Position numbers and translations under genes: made by a program. From the NCBI GenBank assembly GCA_033549365.1, contig JAWSUF010000003.1, forward strand, positions 124,001 through 188,000: a stretch of 64,000 bases of DNA, given 5' to 3'. Of the stretch, positions 43,396 to 52,782 are shown in pieces; positions within the stretch are counted from its first letter, which is position 1, and the number at the start of each line of letters is the position of its first letter. The DNA comes from Acidobacteriota bacterium. Its GTDB lineage: Bacteria; Acidobacteriota; Aminicenantia; Aminicenantales; Saccharicenantaceae. The notes beneath the pieces are model-generated. The model was given only the letters and a program-made list of their open reading frames with translations, ran no database searches and had not been told where the DNA came from.

Positions 43396-44142
43396 ATGGA
43401 CCCGCGTCGAAAAGATAAAAAGATCATTGTCGTCATGCCGGCCTACAACGCCGAAAAGACGCTGGAGAGAACTCTGGCCGATATCCCCCGGGACTGGGTG
43501 GACGACATCCTTCTCGTCGACGATTGCAGCCGGGACGGCACGGTGGCTCTCGCGCGCCGTCTCGGTCTCAAGGTTTTCGTCCATGACCGGAACCGCGGCT
43601 ATGGGGGAAACCAGAAAACCTGTTATCGACGCGCTCTCGAACTCGGCGGCGACATCATGATCATGATCCATCCGGACCACCAGTACGATCCCCGGGTGAT
43701 CCCCGGCCTTGTCCTCCCGCTTCTCGAGGGCGACTGCGATGCCGTCTTCGGATCACGGATGTTGGGCGGCCATCCTCTCGAGGGCGGCATGCCGAAGTGG
43801 AAATACCTGGCCAATATCTTCCTGACGGCTTTCGAGAATGCGACATTCTATATGTATCTCACCGAATATCACTCGGGGCTCCGGGCCTATTCCCGCCGCT
43901 ATCTCGAGACCGTGAAATTCGAGCTGAACTCGGACGATTTCGTCTTAGATTCGGAAATCATCGCCCAGGGCGTCGTTCACGGCCTGCGAATCCGGGAAAT
44001 TCCGATCGAGACGCGCTACTTTCCCGAGGCCTCCCAGGTGGGGTTTTGGCGCAGCACGGTCTATGGACTGTCCATCCTCAAAACCCTTGTCAAGTTCAAG
44101 CTCCACAAAAAAGGGATCCGGCGCTTCGCCCAATTCGCCTAG
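43396..44142 (+). CDS. Family 2 glycosyltransferase (polyprenyl-phosphate sugar synthase-like)
   Basis: GT2 enzyme of 248 residues resembling dolichyl/undecaprenyl-phosphate mannosyl- or glucosyltransferases, without membrane helices. Motifs are VVMPAYNAEKTLERTLADIP, the nucleotide-binding VDDCSRDGT, the DXD-like IMIHPDHQYDP, GSRMLGGHPLEGGMPKWKYL, and SDDFVLDSEIIAQ. It is a good source of lipid-linked sugar for the adjacent GT-C enzyme. The open frame extends upstream to 43075, but only the ATG at 43396 gives the conserved N-terminus. Confidence 0.88.
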   Translation: MDPRRKDKKIIVVMPAYNAEKTLERTLADIPRDWVDDILLVDDCSRDGTVALARRLGLKVFVHDRNRGYGGNQKTCYRRALELGGDIMIMIHPDHQYDPRVIPGLVLPLLEGDCDAVFGSRMLGGHPLEGGMPKWKYLANIFLTAFENATFYMYLTEYHSGLRAYSRRYLETVKFELNSDDFVLDSEIIAQGVVHGLRIREIPIETRYFPEASQVGFWRSTVYGLSILKTLVKFKLHKKGIRRFAQFA

Positions 44143-44246
44143 ACGGAACCCGGTTCATCAACACCAACACCTCCTCAGATGAACTTGTTGTGGATTTGTT
44201 CGTATGATCTTCAGGGCTGATGTTCAGCCTATGACTGGAGGTTTCC

Positions 44247-45803
44247 ATGAGAATCCGCATCGCCATGATTCTTGCCCTTGGGGCGATTTTGACCGTCGCA
44301 CCGGCAGCCCGGGCGGCTGGAGACAAGACCGGAACGGCCTTGACACTGGACGACTGCATCGCGCGGGCGGTCCGGCACAATTTGAACGTGGCCGTTGAGG
44401 TCGTCGGTCCGGAGCTGGCCGCGGCGTCGCTGGCCCGGACCCGGGAGAAGTACCTGCCTCAGCTGGATCTGCGTTTTAACGGCGACAGCCAGGAACAGCC
44501 GTCTTACTGGTTTCTCCAGGGCGAAGAGACCATCGTTTCCCGCTTGAACACTTACGGATTTTCAGTCGTTCAGCAGGTGCCGATGGGCGGCCAGGCCTCC
44601 CTTTCGCTTCAGTCCTACATGTCGGACACGAACCAGGCCTACCAGCTCATCAATCCCCGATACGGAAGCACGCTCCGGTTCGACTTCAATCAGCCCCTTC
44701 TCCGAAATTTCGGCGCCGCGGCAAGCCGCCGCGAGATCCTCGTCGCCCGCAACAACCTGGACATTTCAGAAAGCCGGTTCAAGACCGTGCTGGCCGATAC
44801 GATCTATCAGGTTCAGGAAGCCTATTGGAACCTGGTTTACGCCGCGGACAACCTGGCCGTGAGGCGGCAGACCCTGGAACTGGCCCGCGACCTTCTGGCC
44901 AAAAACCGGAGGGAGGCCGAGATCGGCACCCTGGCCCCGATCGAAGTTTTGAACGCCGAGACCGTGGTCGCCCAGAGAGAAGCGGACATTCTCCAGGCCG
45001 AAGCCATGGTCAGCCGAGCCGAGGATGTCCTCAAGGCTTTGATCAACCTCGGTGGGGACGGAGGGGCCGAGGAAACCCAAGTCGTTCCGACGGATCGACC
45101 TGTTTTCCGGGAAACCAAGGTGTCCACGGAGAACATTCTGGCCGGAGCTCTGGCCGGAAGGCCCGAACTCGAATCGTCCCGGGCGGGACTGGCCAACAGC
45201 CAAGTCAACTTCGGTTTTGCCAGAAATCAGCTTCTGCCCCGCCTGGACTTCACGTTGTCCTACTGGAGCCCGGGGATCTCGGGCGACCGCATCCTCTACG
45301 CCGGCGACAATCCCTTTCTCGGCATCATCATCGGCAAGGAAAAGGGCAGTGCCGCGGATTCAATCCGCGATGCCTTCAGATTCCTCTATGAAAACTGGAC
45401 GTTGGGGTTGACCCTTTCGGTGCCCGTTGCCGATCTCGTCGGCCGGGCCAATTATGCGACGGCGAAACTCGAGTTGGAACAGAGCCGGGCCGGACTCAAG
45501 GCTCAGGAACAGCAGATCGAACTCGAGGTGCGGGACGCCGTCCGGAGCGTCGAAACCGATGCCAAGCGCGTCGCCGCCTACCGTATGGCCCGCGAATTGG
45601 CCGAAAAAAGACTGGAGGCCGAAAACAAGAAGCTCGGCGTCGGACTGTCCACGAATTACTTCGTCCTCCAGTTCCAGGAGGAGGCGGCCAACGCCCGGGC
45701 GATGGAAATCAAGGCTCTGGTCGATTATAATCTGAGCCTGGCCCGGATCGACAAGGTCTCGGGACGGAGCCTGACGGCCCACAACATCACCCTCATGCGG
45801 TGA
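44247..45803 (+). CDS. TolC-family outer-membrane efflux protein
   Basis: Outer-membrane channel protein of 518 residues. It has a signal peptide (about 1-23, ending ARAAG), the opening LTLDDCIARAVRHNLNVAV, and the paired helical repeats of the TolC fold (FKTVLADTIYQVQEAYWNLV and VRDAVRSVETDAKRVAAYRM). It has no adaptor or permease beside it, so it may serve pumps elsewhere, including the two-permease operon at 55.8-63.2 kb. CTGGAGG precedes the ATG. Confidence 0.9.
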   Translation: MRIRIAMILALGAILTVAPAARAAGDKTGTALTLDDCIARAVRHNLNVAVEVVGPELAAASLARTREKYLPQLDLRFNGDSQEQPSYWFLQGEETIVSRLNTYGFSVVQQVPMGGQASLSLQSYMSDTNQAYQLINPRYGSTLRFDFNQPLLRNFGAAASRREILVARNNLDISESRFKTVLADTIYQVQEAYWNLVYAADNLAVRRQTLELARDLLAKNRREAEIGTLAPIEVLNAETVVAQREADILQAEAMVSRAEDVLKALINLGGDGGAEETQVVPTDRPVFRETKVSTENILAGALAGRPELESSRAGLANSQVNFGFARNQLLPRLDFTLSYWSPGISGDRILYAGDNPFLGIIIGKEKGSAADSIRDAFRFLYENWTLGLTLSVPVADLVGRANYATAKLELEQSRAGLKAQEQQIELEVRDAVRSVETDAKRVAAYRMARELAEKRLEAENKKLGVGLSTNYFVLQFQEEAANARAMEIKALVDYNLSLARIDKVSGRSLTAHNITLMR

Positions 45804-45842
45804 CGAAGCCGGTCAGCCGGTTCGGGAAATCCTTGACGGATC

Positions 45843-46661
45843 ATGAAGGAGACATTACGGACGCTGGGACGTTACCGCTGGCAGTTGTTTGTCTTTCTGG
45901 TGATGCTGGCGCTCAAGGATTTCGTGGACACCATCAATGATCCCGTGCGCCACGCCCTCCGCCTGAACTTCACGCCCTGGATTCACGCCCTGGAGGGCGA
46001 CGCGGTGCGGCACATCCAGCAGGCGTTCAAGAACGACATCCTGACCGTGATCCTGGGCTACAACTACATCATCGGCTACATCGCCATTGCCTTTTTCGGA
46101 CTGGTGATTTTCGCCTGGAAGAACAACTGGCGGCTGGCCTCCCTCACGGCCATGAATTTTTTCATGATCTATCTGATCACCATCCCGTTTTATCTCTTCT
46201 TCCCCGTGGATGTGACCTCGGACTACCTGCCGTCCATGGAACCCCTCATGTATCGTCTTTCCCCGTGGTTTCATGAGTTTTTTGTGGGCAGCGATCCATT
46301 CGATAACTGCATTCCCTCGCTTCATATCGGACTGCCCCTGGGACTGTACCTGTGCCTGGCCGCCGAGCTTAACAGGCAGAAGGCCTGGAAAATCCGGATC
46401 TATAAGGCTTTCATGATCTTCACGGCTGTTCAAATCGCCGTCTTTGCCTTCTCCATCCTCTATCTCGGCATCCATTGGATCACCGACATTTTCGTGGGCA
46501 TAGCCTTCGGCTTGGCCGGGGCCTGGGCCGTGGACTATTACACCGACGGGGTCTTTTTCAGGCTCGACAGACTGGAGAGAACCCACATCCGCAGGTTGTT
46601 GAGAAAACTCCCGGGATTCCGGAAAATCAGACTCGAGACCGGGAACGAAAACGCTATTTAA
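45843..46661 (+). CDS. PAP2-superfamily membrane enzyme (AUR1-like)
   Basis: Integral membrane lipid phosphatase or phosphotransferase-like protein, 272 residues with about six helices. The PAP2 catalytic parts seen are DNCIPSLHIGLPLGLY (motif with the first His) and LYLGIHWITDIFVGIAFG (second His and Asp). The first KxxxxxxRP motif is not evident, as in inositol-phosphoceramide synthase-like PAP2_3 proteins, so its reaction is open. Its last 8 bases overlap the end of the next, convergent gene. Confidence 0.75.
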   Translation: MKETLRTLGRYRWQLFVFLVMLALKDFVDTINDPVRHALRLNFTPWIHALEGDAVRHIQQAFKNDILTVILGYNYIIGYIAIAFFGLVIFAWKNNWRLASLTAMNFFMIYLITIPFYLFFPVDVTSDYLPSMEPLMYRLSPWFHEFFVGSDPFDNCIPSLHIGLPLGLYLCLAAELNRQKAWKIRIYKAFMIFTAVQIAVFAFSILYLGIHWITDIFVGIAFGLAGAWAVDYYTDGVFFRLDRLERTHIRRLLRKLPGFRKIRLETGNENAI

Positions 46662-47205
46662 AGCGCTTTTTCAGGGCGCGGACGGCGGGCATAAGAAAGA
46701 CGGCGATAGCCGGCAGGGACAGGATGATCCCGGCAACCAGGGAGGCGGCCCGGACTCCCTTGGAGAACGATAGGGATACGCCGACTTTGCGGTCGCTTCC
46801 CGACACATCGGGGCCGTCGGTATTGATCATGATCAGGCAAACCTTGTCGATGGTCTTGTCTTCCAGGATCTCGGGATGATCCTCCGGCGTGTAGATGAAA
46901 TCCTGAAAACCGGAGATGCCGGGCCAGGACGTGAGAATGGTCAGAGTTACCCGGTCGTCGTTGAACAGCATCCCATCCTCGATATCGGCGGCATAGGCTT
47001 TGTCCATAGCGACAAGAAAAGCATCGATGGTTTTGCCGTCCTCGACCTCCAGGGTGAGGGTGACGGGAAGTTTCTTGTCCAAAGCCATGATTTTCATGGA
47101 CGTTTGCCCGGCCGTCGAAAGCCCGTAATCCTGGTGTCCGCCGGCCGGAATGGAAAGACATGCGGCCAGGAGGATCGGAGCGATAAGGACGCCTCGATGA
47201 CGCAT
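46654..47205 (-). CDS. Membrane protein of unknown function
   Basis: Unrecognised protein of about 183 residues. An N-terminal hydrophobic segment (VLIAPILLAACLSI, signal or anchor) leads to an extracytoplasmic domain of strands (MALDKKLPVTLTLEVEDG, DRVTLTILTSWPGISGFQDF) and a C-terminal membrane helix (VAGIILSLPAIAVFLM) with a short basic tail. The ATG at 47205 is preferred because the hydrophobic segment follows at once. In-frame starts at 47223 and 47289 are alternatives, and none has a good ribosome binding site. Confidence 0.55.
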   Translation of the reverse strand: MRHRGVLIAPILLAACLSIPAGGHQDYGLSTAGQTSMKIMALDKKLPVTLTLEVEDGKTIDAFLVAMDKAYAADIEDGMLFNDDRVTLTILTSWPGISGFQDFIYTPEDHPEILEDKTIDKVCLIMINTDGPDVSGSDRKVGVSLSFSKGVRAASLVAGIILSLPAIAVFLMPAVRALKKRFK

Positions 47206-47264
47206 GGAGGCATTAAACACCATTTCCGCCGTCTTGGGAAGCCCTTCCGGCATGTCGCCGGGGC

Positions 47265-47294
47265 TTGTCGGGGGAGCCTTCCTTGGCATAGGAT
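47265..47294 (+). promoter_or_regulatory. Promoter of the S9 peptidase gene
   Basis: TTGTCG at 47265-47270 and TAGGAT at 47289-47294 have 18-base spacing. The transcript would begin near 47301 and still includes the AGGAGG site ahead of the ATG at 47316. Confidence 0.45.
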
Positions 47295-47315
47295 AGAAGA
47301 GCGAGGAGGTTTCCC

Positions 47316-49358
47316 ATGAAGCGAAAATGCCTTGGAATTGCCGTTCTTCTTTTAGTTTTTACCGTGCTGAGCGCTCCGGGTGCGGTCCGCACGGATACCG
47401 CCAAGCGCGTCCCGGCGATCGAGGACCTGTTGGTGCTCAGGACTCTGGGCGGCGTGCGCATCTCCTCCGACGGGACGCGGATCGCCTATACCGTCACGGA
47501 AGCCGATCTTGAACAGGATGCGTATGTCACGCAGATTTGGCTGGCCGACATCGCCTCGGACCGGACTTTCCAATTGACCCAAGGCAAGGCCTCCGGTGGG
47601 AATCCCGCCTGGTCTCCCGACGGCCGACGGCTGGCCTTCACGTCGAGCCGGGCCGACGACAAATCCCAGCTTTTCGTGATCAGTCCGGAGGGAGGAGAGG
47701 CCGTTCAATTGACCAAGGCGGAAACCGGCGTTTCGAATTACGTCTGGTCGCCCGACGGAAAAACGATCGCTTTTACGGCCACAGACCCTGTTTCGCAGGA
47801 AGCCAGGGACCGCAAGGACCGTTACGGCGACTACGATCTTGTCCGCCGCGAATACAGGCATTCCCACATCTGGACTGTAAATGTCGCCGAGGCTCTCCGT
47901 TCCCCGCAGCCGGGCCTTCGTCGTACGAGCGGCCGGGACTTCACGGTCGGCGGCTTCGATTGGTCCCCGGACGGCCGAAAGATCGCCTTCAGCGCCCCCA
48001 TCAATCCCGATCTCATCAACAGCGGGACCTCCGATATTTACGTTCTCGATCTGGCCGATGACGCGGTCAGGAAAGTTGTCTCTCAGCCCGGACCGGACTC
48101 TTCCCCTGTTTGGTCGCCCGACGGCCGCTTCATCCTGTTCTCCTCCGTCATGGGCCGGACCGATTACTATGCCCTCAACTCCAGCCTGGCCGTTGTCCCC
48201 GTCGAGGGGGGCGAAGTCCGCTCCCTGACGGATGCCTTTGATGAAAATCCTTTCGCCGCGGTCTGGATCGAAGACGGGATCTATTTTACAGCCTCGCAAA
48301 AAACGGCCACGCATCTCTTCCGCCTTGATCCCGACAGTCTGGATATCCGCAGGGTCAGCGGGCCGGATGACGCCGTCGTTTCGGGCTTCTCCTTTTCCCG
48401 CGATGGAAAACAAGCGGCCTTTACGTCTCATTCGGCAACAACTCTCGGTGAGGCCGGCGTTTCCGGTTTTCCCTGGGCGCCGCGCCTTGTGACCCGGATG
48501 AGTGAGCAAGTCGAAGATTTCGTTCTGGGCTCGCGCGAGGTCATCTCCTGGAAAAGCAAGGACGGGACGGAGATCGAAGGTGTCCTCATCAAGCCGGCCG
48601 GCTTCGATCCGGGCAAAAAATACGCTCTTCTCTGTGTCATCCACGGGGGCCCGACGGCCGTCGACCGGCCAATCCTGGCCGCCGATCTCCGCTATTACCC
48701 CTCCGACATCTGGGCCGGCCGCGAAGCGCTCATTCTCAAGGTCAACTACCGGGGAAGCGCGGGTTACGGCGAAGCGTTCCGGAGGCTCAATTATCGAAAC
48801 CTCGGTGTCGGCGATGCCTGGGATGTCGTATCGGGCGTCGAGCACTTGGTTCAAAAAGGCTGGGTCGATCCCGAGCGCGTCGGTTCCATGGGATGGAGCC
48901 AGGGCGGCTACATTTCGGCCTTTTTGACGACATCGACGCGTGTCTTCAAGGCGATATCGGTCGGGGCCGGGATTTCGAACTGGGCCACGTATTATTACAA
49001 CACCGACATTACGCCCTTCACCATCAATTACCTCGGCGCCAACCCGGCCGACGACCCGGAGATCTATGCCAAGACTTCACCGATGACCTACATAAAGAAT
49101 GCGGCGACGCCGACTCTCATCCAGCATGGCGAGTTCGATCGCCGGGTGCCCGTCCCCAACGCCTATGAATTGCGCCAGGGACTGGAAGATCAGGGTGTTC
49201 CGGTCGAGATGATCGTCTACAAGGGATACGGGCACGGCATCACCAAGCCCAAGTCCATGCGGGCCGCCATGCAGCACAACATGGCCTGGTTCGGCCACTA
49301 CATCTTCGGCGATCCCATGCCCGACCTGGCCGCCCCTCCGCTTCCCGAGAAGAAATAA
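47316..49358 (+). CDS. Exported S9-family prolyl oligopeptidase-type peptidase
   Basis: Serine peptidase of 680 residues with a signal peptide (about 1-25), probably periplasmic. An N-terminal beta-propeller built from WD40-like TolB repeats (GNPAWSPDGRRLAFTSSRAD, VSNYVWSPDGKTIAFTA) covers a C-terminal alpha/beta hydrolase. The nucleophile is in GSMGWSQGGYISAFL, and the Asp and His are in HGEFDRRVPVPNAYEL and YKGYGHGI. It should cleave dipeptides or acyl-amino acids from peptides. AGGAGG lies before the ATG. Confidence 0.92.
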   Translation: MKRKCLGIAVLLLVFTVLSAPGAVRTDTAKRVPAIEDLLVLRTLGGVRISSDGTRIAYTVTEADLEQDAYVTQIWLADIASDRTFQLTQGKASGGNPAWSPDGRRLAFTSSRADDKSQLFVISPEGGEAVQLTKAETGVSNYVWSPDGKTIAFTATDPVSQEARDRKDRYGDYDLVRREYRHSHIWTVNVAEALRSPQPGLRRTSGRDFTVGGFDWSPDGRKIAFSAPINPDLINSGTSDIYVLDLADDAVRKVVSQPGPDSSPVWSPDGRFILFSSVMGRTDYYALNSSLAVVPVEGGEVRSLTDAFDENPFAAVWIEDGIYFTASQKTATHLFRLDPDSLDIRRVSGPDDAVVSGFSFSRDGKQAAFTSHSATTLGEAGVSGFPWAPRLVTRMSEQVEDFVLGSREVISWKSKDGTEIEGVLIKPAGFDPGKKYALLCVIHGGPTAVDRPILAADLRYYPSDIWAGREALILKVNYRGSAGYGEAFRRLNYRNLGVGDAWDVVSGVEHLVQKGWVDPERVGSMGWSQGGYISAFLTTSTRVFKAISVGAGISNWATYYYNTDITPFTINYLGANPADDPEIYAKTSPMTYIKNAATPTLIQHGEFDRRVPVPNAYELRQGLEDQGVPVEMIVYKGYGHGITKPKSMRAAMQHNMAWFGHYIFGDPMPDLAAPPLPEKK

Positions 49359-49371
49359 TGGGCCAAGCAAG

Positions 49372-50460
49372 CTAATCAGCGGCCGGGAAATATTTCCGCT
49401 TGAATTTCAACGAAACATTGACCAGGGTGATGAGCACGGGGACCTCAACAAGGGGACCGATGACCGTGGCGAAGGCGATCGGCGAGGCAATCCCGAAAAC
49501 GGCGATGGCGACGGCGATGGCCAACTCGAAGTTGTTTCCCGAGGCCGTGAAAGCCAGCGTGGCGCTCCGGCTGTAGTCGGCGCCAAACCTCCGGGCCATG
49601 AAGAAGCTCACCAGAAACATCAGGATAAAATAGCTGGTCAGCGGGACGGCGATCCACAAAACGTCCAGGGGGCGGAGAATAATCTGCCGGCCCTGGGTGC
49701 TGAACATGACGACAATCGTGAAAAGCAGGGCGATGAGCGTGATGGGAGAAATCCTGGGCACGAACACCTTGTCGTACCATTCGTGTCCCCGCATGGGGAT
49801 GAGGATGACGCGGCTCAGGATGCCGGCCGCAAAGGGGATGCCGAGGTAGATGATGACGCTGACGAAGATGTCGCCGATCGTCACATCCACCACGGTGCCC
49901 TGAAGCCCGAAAAGCGGCGGCAGAATCGTGATGAACACATAGGCATAAACGCTGAAGGTCAGAATCTGGAAGATGCTGTTGAGAGCCACGAGTCCTGCGC
50001 CATACTCGCTGCTGCCCTTGGCCAATTGGTTCCAGACCAGGACCATGGCGATGCAGCGGGCGATGCCGACAAGAATCAACCCCACCATGTAGAGTCCCCA
50101 GCGCGGATCGGGACCGAAGAGGGCGGGCGCCGCGAACCCGAAAAAGCCCACGGCCAGCGTGAACATGAGGATTGGTCCGACGATCCAGTTCTGGACAAGC
50201 GAAAGTCCCAGGATTTTCGTATCCGCGAAAACTTTCGGCAGCAACTCGTATTTGACCTTGGCCAGGGGCGGGTACATCATCAGGATCAGACCCGCGGCGA
50301 TGAGAAGATTGGTGTGTTCGCCGACAGTGAGAGCCTTGTTGAACGCTTCGATCGGCTTCTGGAAAAGAAAACCGATCGCCACGCCCAGGGCCATGGCCGA
50401 GAATATCCATAAAGTCAGATAACGGTCCAGGAAGCTCAGCCGTACTTTTTCCGATGTCAT
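49372..50460 (-). CDS. acr3: ACR3-family arsenite efflux transporter
   Basis: Arsenite exporter of the ACR3 type in the inner membrane, 362 residues with ten helices. The functional Cys region [19 protein letters not shown] is conserved, as are [15 protein letters not shown] and the C-terminal [19 protein letters not shown] block. AAGGAG precedes the ATG. It is the last gene of the ArsR-controlled operon. No arsenate reductase (ArsC) is visible, although the thioredoxins could supply electrons to one elsewhere. Confidence 0.95.
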   Translation of the reverse strand: MTSEKVRLSFLDRYLTLWIFSAMALGVAIGFLFQKPIEAFNKALTVGEHTNLLIAAGLILMMYPPLAKVKYELLPKVFADTKILGLSLVQNWIVGPILMFTLAVGFFGFAAPALFGPDPRWGLYMVGLILVGIARCIAMVLVWNQLAKGSSEYGAGLVALNSIFQILTFSVYAYVFITILPPLFGLQGTVVDVTIGDIFVSVIIYLGIPFAAGILSRVILIPMRGHEWYDKVFVPRISPITLIALLFTIVVMFSTQGRQIILRPLDVLWIAVPLTSYFILMFLVSFFMARRFGADYSRSATLAFTASGNNFELAIAVAIAVFGIASPIAFATVIGPLVEVPVLITLVNVSLKFKRKYFPAAD

Positions 50461-50493
50461 ATTGTGTCTCCTTGCTGTTGAAAGAGATGCCTT

Positions 50494-51273
50494 TCAGGGC
50501 CTGATTTTCTCGTAGAGTGGAACAAGACGTTTTCGGAATGCATCGCGGATTCCCTCTTCGTCGTCTTTGAGGGGTTTGACGGGGATAAGGTCCATGACCT
50601 CGGGTCCGGCAAGCCCGGAACTGAAGTAGGTCCGTCCGGCCCCCTCGATCATGGCCGAAAGGGCCTTCCGGAGAACCTCCCGGTCCAGGCCGAAACCGGC
50701 GCCCAGAGCTTCGAGCTCCTCCCACTGGAACCAGAAATAGGTCGGGCCCATGGCGGCCAGAACGGCATAAGCCTCGAGATCCTTTTCGGGGACTTCGGGA
50801 CATTCGCCGAGCGCCGAGAAAAGGGAGTGCAGATGCTCTCTCTCCTCTCTTCCGAGAGCCGGGGAGAAGACGACCGGATTGTAGCCTGCGCCGACGATGG
50901 ACGGCGCATTGGGGATCATCCGGGCGATTCGGGAAAATCCGCCCAGTCTCTCGGACATCCGGTCCATGGTGATTTTCGGGGCCAGCGAGACCAGGGCGGC
51001 GCCGGGTTTCAAGCTTCCCTTGATTTCATCGAGGACCGCGGGACAGGCTGGGGGGTGAAGGGCCAGAAAAACAAGGTCACATCCGGCCGGGGCTGTGTTG
51101 TCGTTGTGTGCCGTACGGATCCCGGGAAAAATATCCCGGATTCGGGCGAGAGCCGCCGGGTCGATGTCGCTCGCGACGACCTCCGGGAATTCGATCCCTT
51201 TCCTGTGGAATCCCTCGAGGATGATCCGGGTGACCCGGCCTCCTCCGATGAATCCGAGGCTTTTGTTAATCAT
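50494..51273 (-). CDS. NADP-dependent oxidoreductase (pyrroline-5-carboxylate reductase-like)
   Basis: Dehydrogenase of 259 residues in the ProC / F420-dependent NADP reductase superfamily. It has a Rossmann motif at the N-terminus (SLGFIGGGRVTRIILEGF) and the DLVFLALHPPACPAVLDEI block. The NAPSIVGAGYNPVVFSP region corresponds to the P5CR NTP block, but the C-terminal substrate helices are not typical of true proline enzymes. Lying inside an arsenic operon, it may act on an arsenic-linked or thiol substrate rather than on proline, which is inference. AGGAGG precedes the start. Confidence 0.7.
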   Translation of the reverse strand: MINKSLGFIGGGRVTRIILEGFHRKGIEFPEVVASDIDPAALARIRDIFPGIRTAHNDNTAPAGCDLVFLALHPPACPAVLDEIKGSLKPGAALVSLAPKITMDRMSERLGGFSRIARMIPNAPSIVGAGYNPVVFSPALGREEREHLHSLFSALGECPEVPEKDLEAYAVLAAMGPTYFWFQWEELEALGAGFGLDREVLRKALSAMIEGAGRTYFSSGLAGPEVMDLIPVKPLKDDEEGIRDAFRKRLVPLYEKIRP

Positions 51274-51297
51274 GTCAAATCCCTCCTTTTTTATTTT

Positions 51298-51987
51298 TTA
51301 CCTCCCGAACAGGAAAAACAGACCGATGCCGATGATGACGACACCGGCCGCTTTCTGGAGGACGCCGTGGGCGGCGCGCAGACCCTTCGATTCGAGAAGG
51401 ACCTTGGCCGCGCCGACCGATGTCCCGGCCACGAGAATCAGCGCCGAATGGCCGAGTGCGTAAACAAAAAGAAGAAACGCTCCATAGGCTGCGTTTCCCT
51501 TCTCCGCCACGAAGGTCAGGAGCACGGCCAGGATGGGCACGGCGCAGGGTGTCGAGACGATGCCGAACAGGAGCCCCAGCAAGAAGGCTCCGGCATATCC
51601 TGTTTTCGTCACCCGAAGACCCGAGGGCATGGGCAGGTTCCACTTGAAGACACCGAGGAGGTGCAAGCCCATGATCAGGCAGACGGCTGTGACGGCATAG
51701 GTCCAGAATCGACCGACATCGCCCATCATCCGCCCCATAAGTGCCGAAACAAGCCCCAGGGCGGTGAACATCAGCGACAACCCGACGATAAAGACGAGCG
51801 AGAAGATGAGCGAACGGCGGACGGTCGTTGTTTCGGAACGGCCGGCGACGACGCTCATAAGCAGCGGGATCATGGCCAGAACACAGGGGTTCAGGGCCGT
51901 GGTGACACCCCCGGCGAAGACGGCGGCGACCGCAAGTCCGGGGTTCTGCTGGATCAAAAGCGCGACGTCGCCGAAAATACCACTCAT
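51298..51987 (-). CDS. CcdA-type membrane thiol electron carrier
   Basis: Six-helix membrane protein of 229 residues that passes electrons from cytoplasmic thioredoxin across the inner membrane, as CcdA/DsbD do. The paired Cys are in ALNPCVLAMIPLLMS and VSTPCAVPILAVLLTF. It is encoded with two thioredoxin-like proteins, one of them exported, so it forms a complete thiol-reducing relay. Confidence 0.87.
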   Translation of the reverse strand: MSGIFGDVALLIQQNPGLAVAAVFAGGVTTALNPCVLAMIPLLMSVVAGRSETTTVRRSLIFSLVFIVGLSLMFTALGLVSALMGRMMGDVGRFWTYAVTAVCLIMGLHLLGVFKWNLPMPSGLRVTKTGYAGAFLLGLLFGIVSTPCAVPILAVLLTFVAEKGNAAYGAFLLFVYALGHSALILVAGTSVGAAKVLLESKGLRAAHGVLQKAAGVVIIGIGLFFLFGR

Positions 51988-52002
51988 GGCTTTTATATCC
52001 TT

Positions 52003-52488
52003 TTAAAGGACCCCTTTGTCCTTCAGCATTTTCAGGATGTCGTCCTTGGCGAAAAAGCCGACGTTCCGGTGGATTTCGCGGCCCTCGCCGTCAATGAAGA
52101 CTTGGGTGGGAATGAGCTGGATGCGGTACTTGCGGGCCGGAGCGGAGTCCTTCCAGACGTCGTAAAAGACAACCTGGATCTTGTCGGCGTACTCTTCGGC
52201 GATCTCCTTCATGATCGGCTGCATGGCCACGCAGGGGATGCAGCGATCGGCGCCGAGTTCGATGAATGTCGCCTTGAATTTCGAAAAATCAATGTCCAGG
52301 CTGTTTGTGGCGAGAACCTTGCCGCGCGCCGCGGAGACCGGTTCCGCCGGGGACGAAGCCGAGACTCCGGGTTGGGAAACAGGCGGCGGCGATGAGACGT
52401 CCCGCTCGGCGTGGGATTCATGCCCGCACCCGGTCGCAAGGCCGAGGTAACAGAGCAACAGAGTCAGGGCGATCTTGTTTCGTTTCAT
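52003..52488 (-). CDS. Exported thioredoxin-like lipoprotein
   Basis: Lipoprotein of 161 residues (lipobox LATGC, Cys21) with a thioredoxin domain: active site ADRCIPCVAMQPIMKEI, VVFYDVWKDSAPARKYRIQL and TQVFIDGEGREIHRNVGFFA. The linker between lipid anchor and domain is Pro/Ser-rich. It is probably the periplasmic acceptor of electrons from the CcdA-like gene product next to it. Confidence 0.87.
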   Translation of the reverse strand: MKRNKIALTLLLCYLGLATGCGHESHAERDVSSPPPVSQPGVSASSPAEPVSAARGKVLATNSLDIDFSKFKATFIELGADRCIPCVAMQPIMKEIAEEYADKIQVVFYDVWKDSAPARKYRIQLIPTQVFIDGEGREIHRNVGFFAKDDILKMLKDKGVL

Positions 52489-52518
52489 GCGTCAATCTCC
52501 TTGTTTCCGTGATTTATT

Positions 52519-52761
52519 TCAGCCTTGCGCCTCATGGATCCAGGCCTTGATCTCTTCGGGGCGGGGGATCTTGCCGGCCGACACGACTTTCCCGTTGATG
52601 ACCAGGCCCGGCGTCCCCAGGATCTTGTACTCCATGATCTTCCTGATGTCGCTGATCTTTTCCACGTTGGCGGCGATGCCGAGTTCGGCAAGAACATTCA
52701 TGACCCGTCGTTCGACCTCTCCGCAGCGCGGGCACCCCGGACCGAGAACCTTGATGTCCAT
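52519..52761 (-). CDS. Small thioredoxin-fold protein (redox-active disulfide protein 2 family)
   Basis: An 80-residue thioredoxin/glutaredoxin-fold protein with the active site GPGCPRCGEV at the very N-terminus and the cis-Pro block ILGTPGLVINGKVVSAG. The group is often found beside ArsR and permease genes of this kind. It has no signal peptide and is cytoplasmic. AAAGGAGG precedes the start. Confidence 0.9.
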   Translation of the reverse strand: MDIKVLGPGCPRCGEVERRVMNVLAELGIAANVEKISDIRKIMEYKILGTPGLVINGKVVSAGKIPRPEEIKAWIHEAQG

Positions 52762-52782
52762 TTTTCCTCCTTTGTTGCTTGG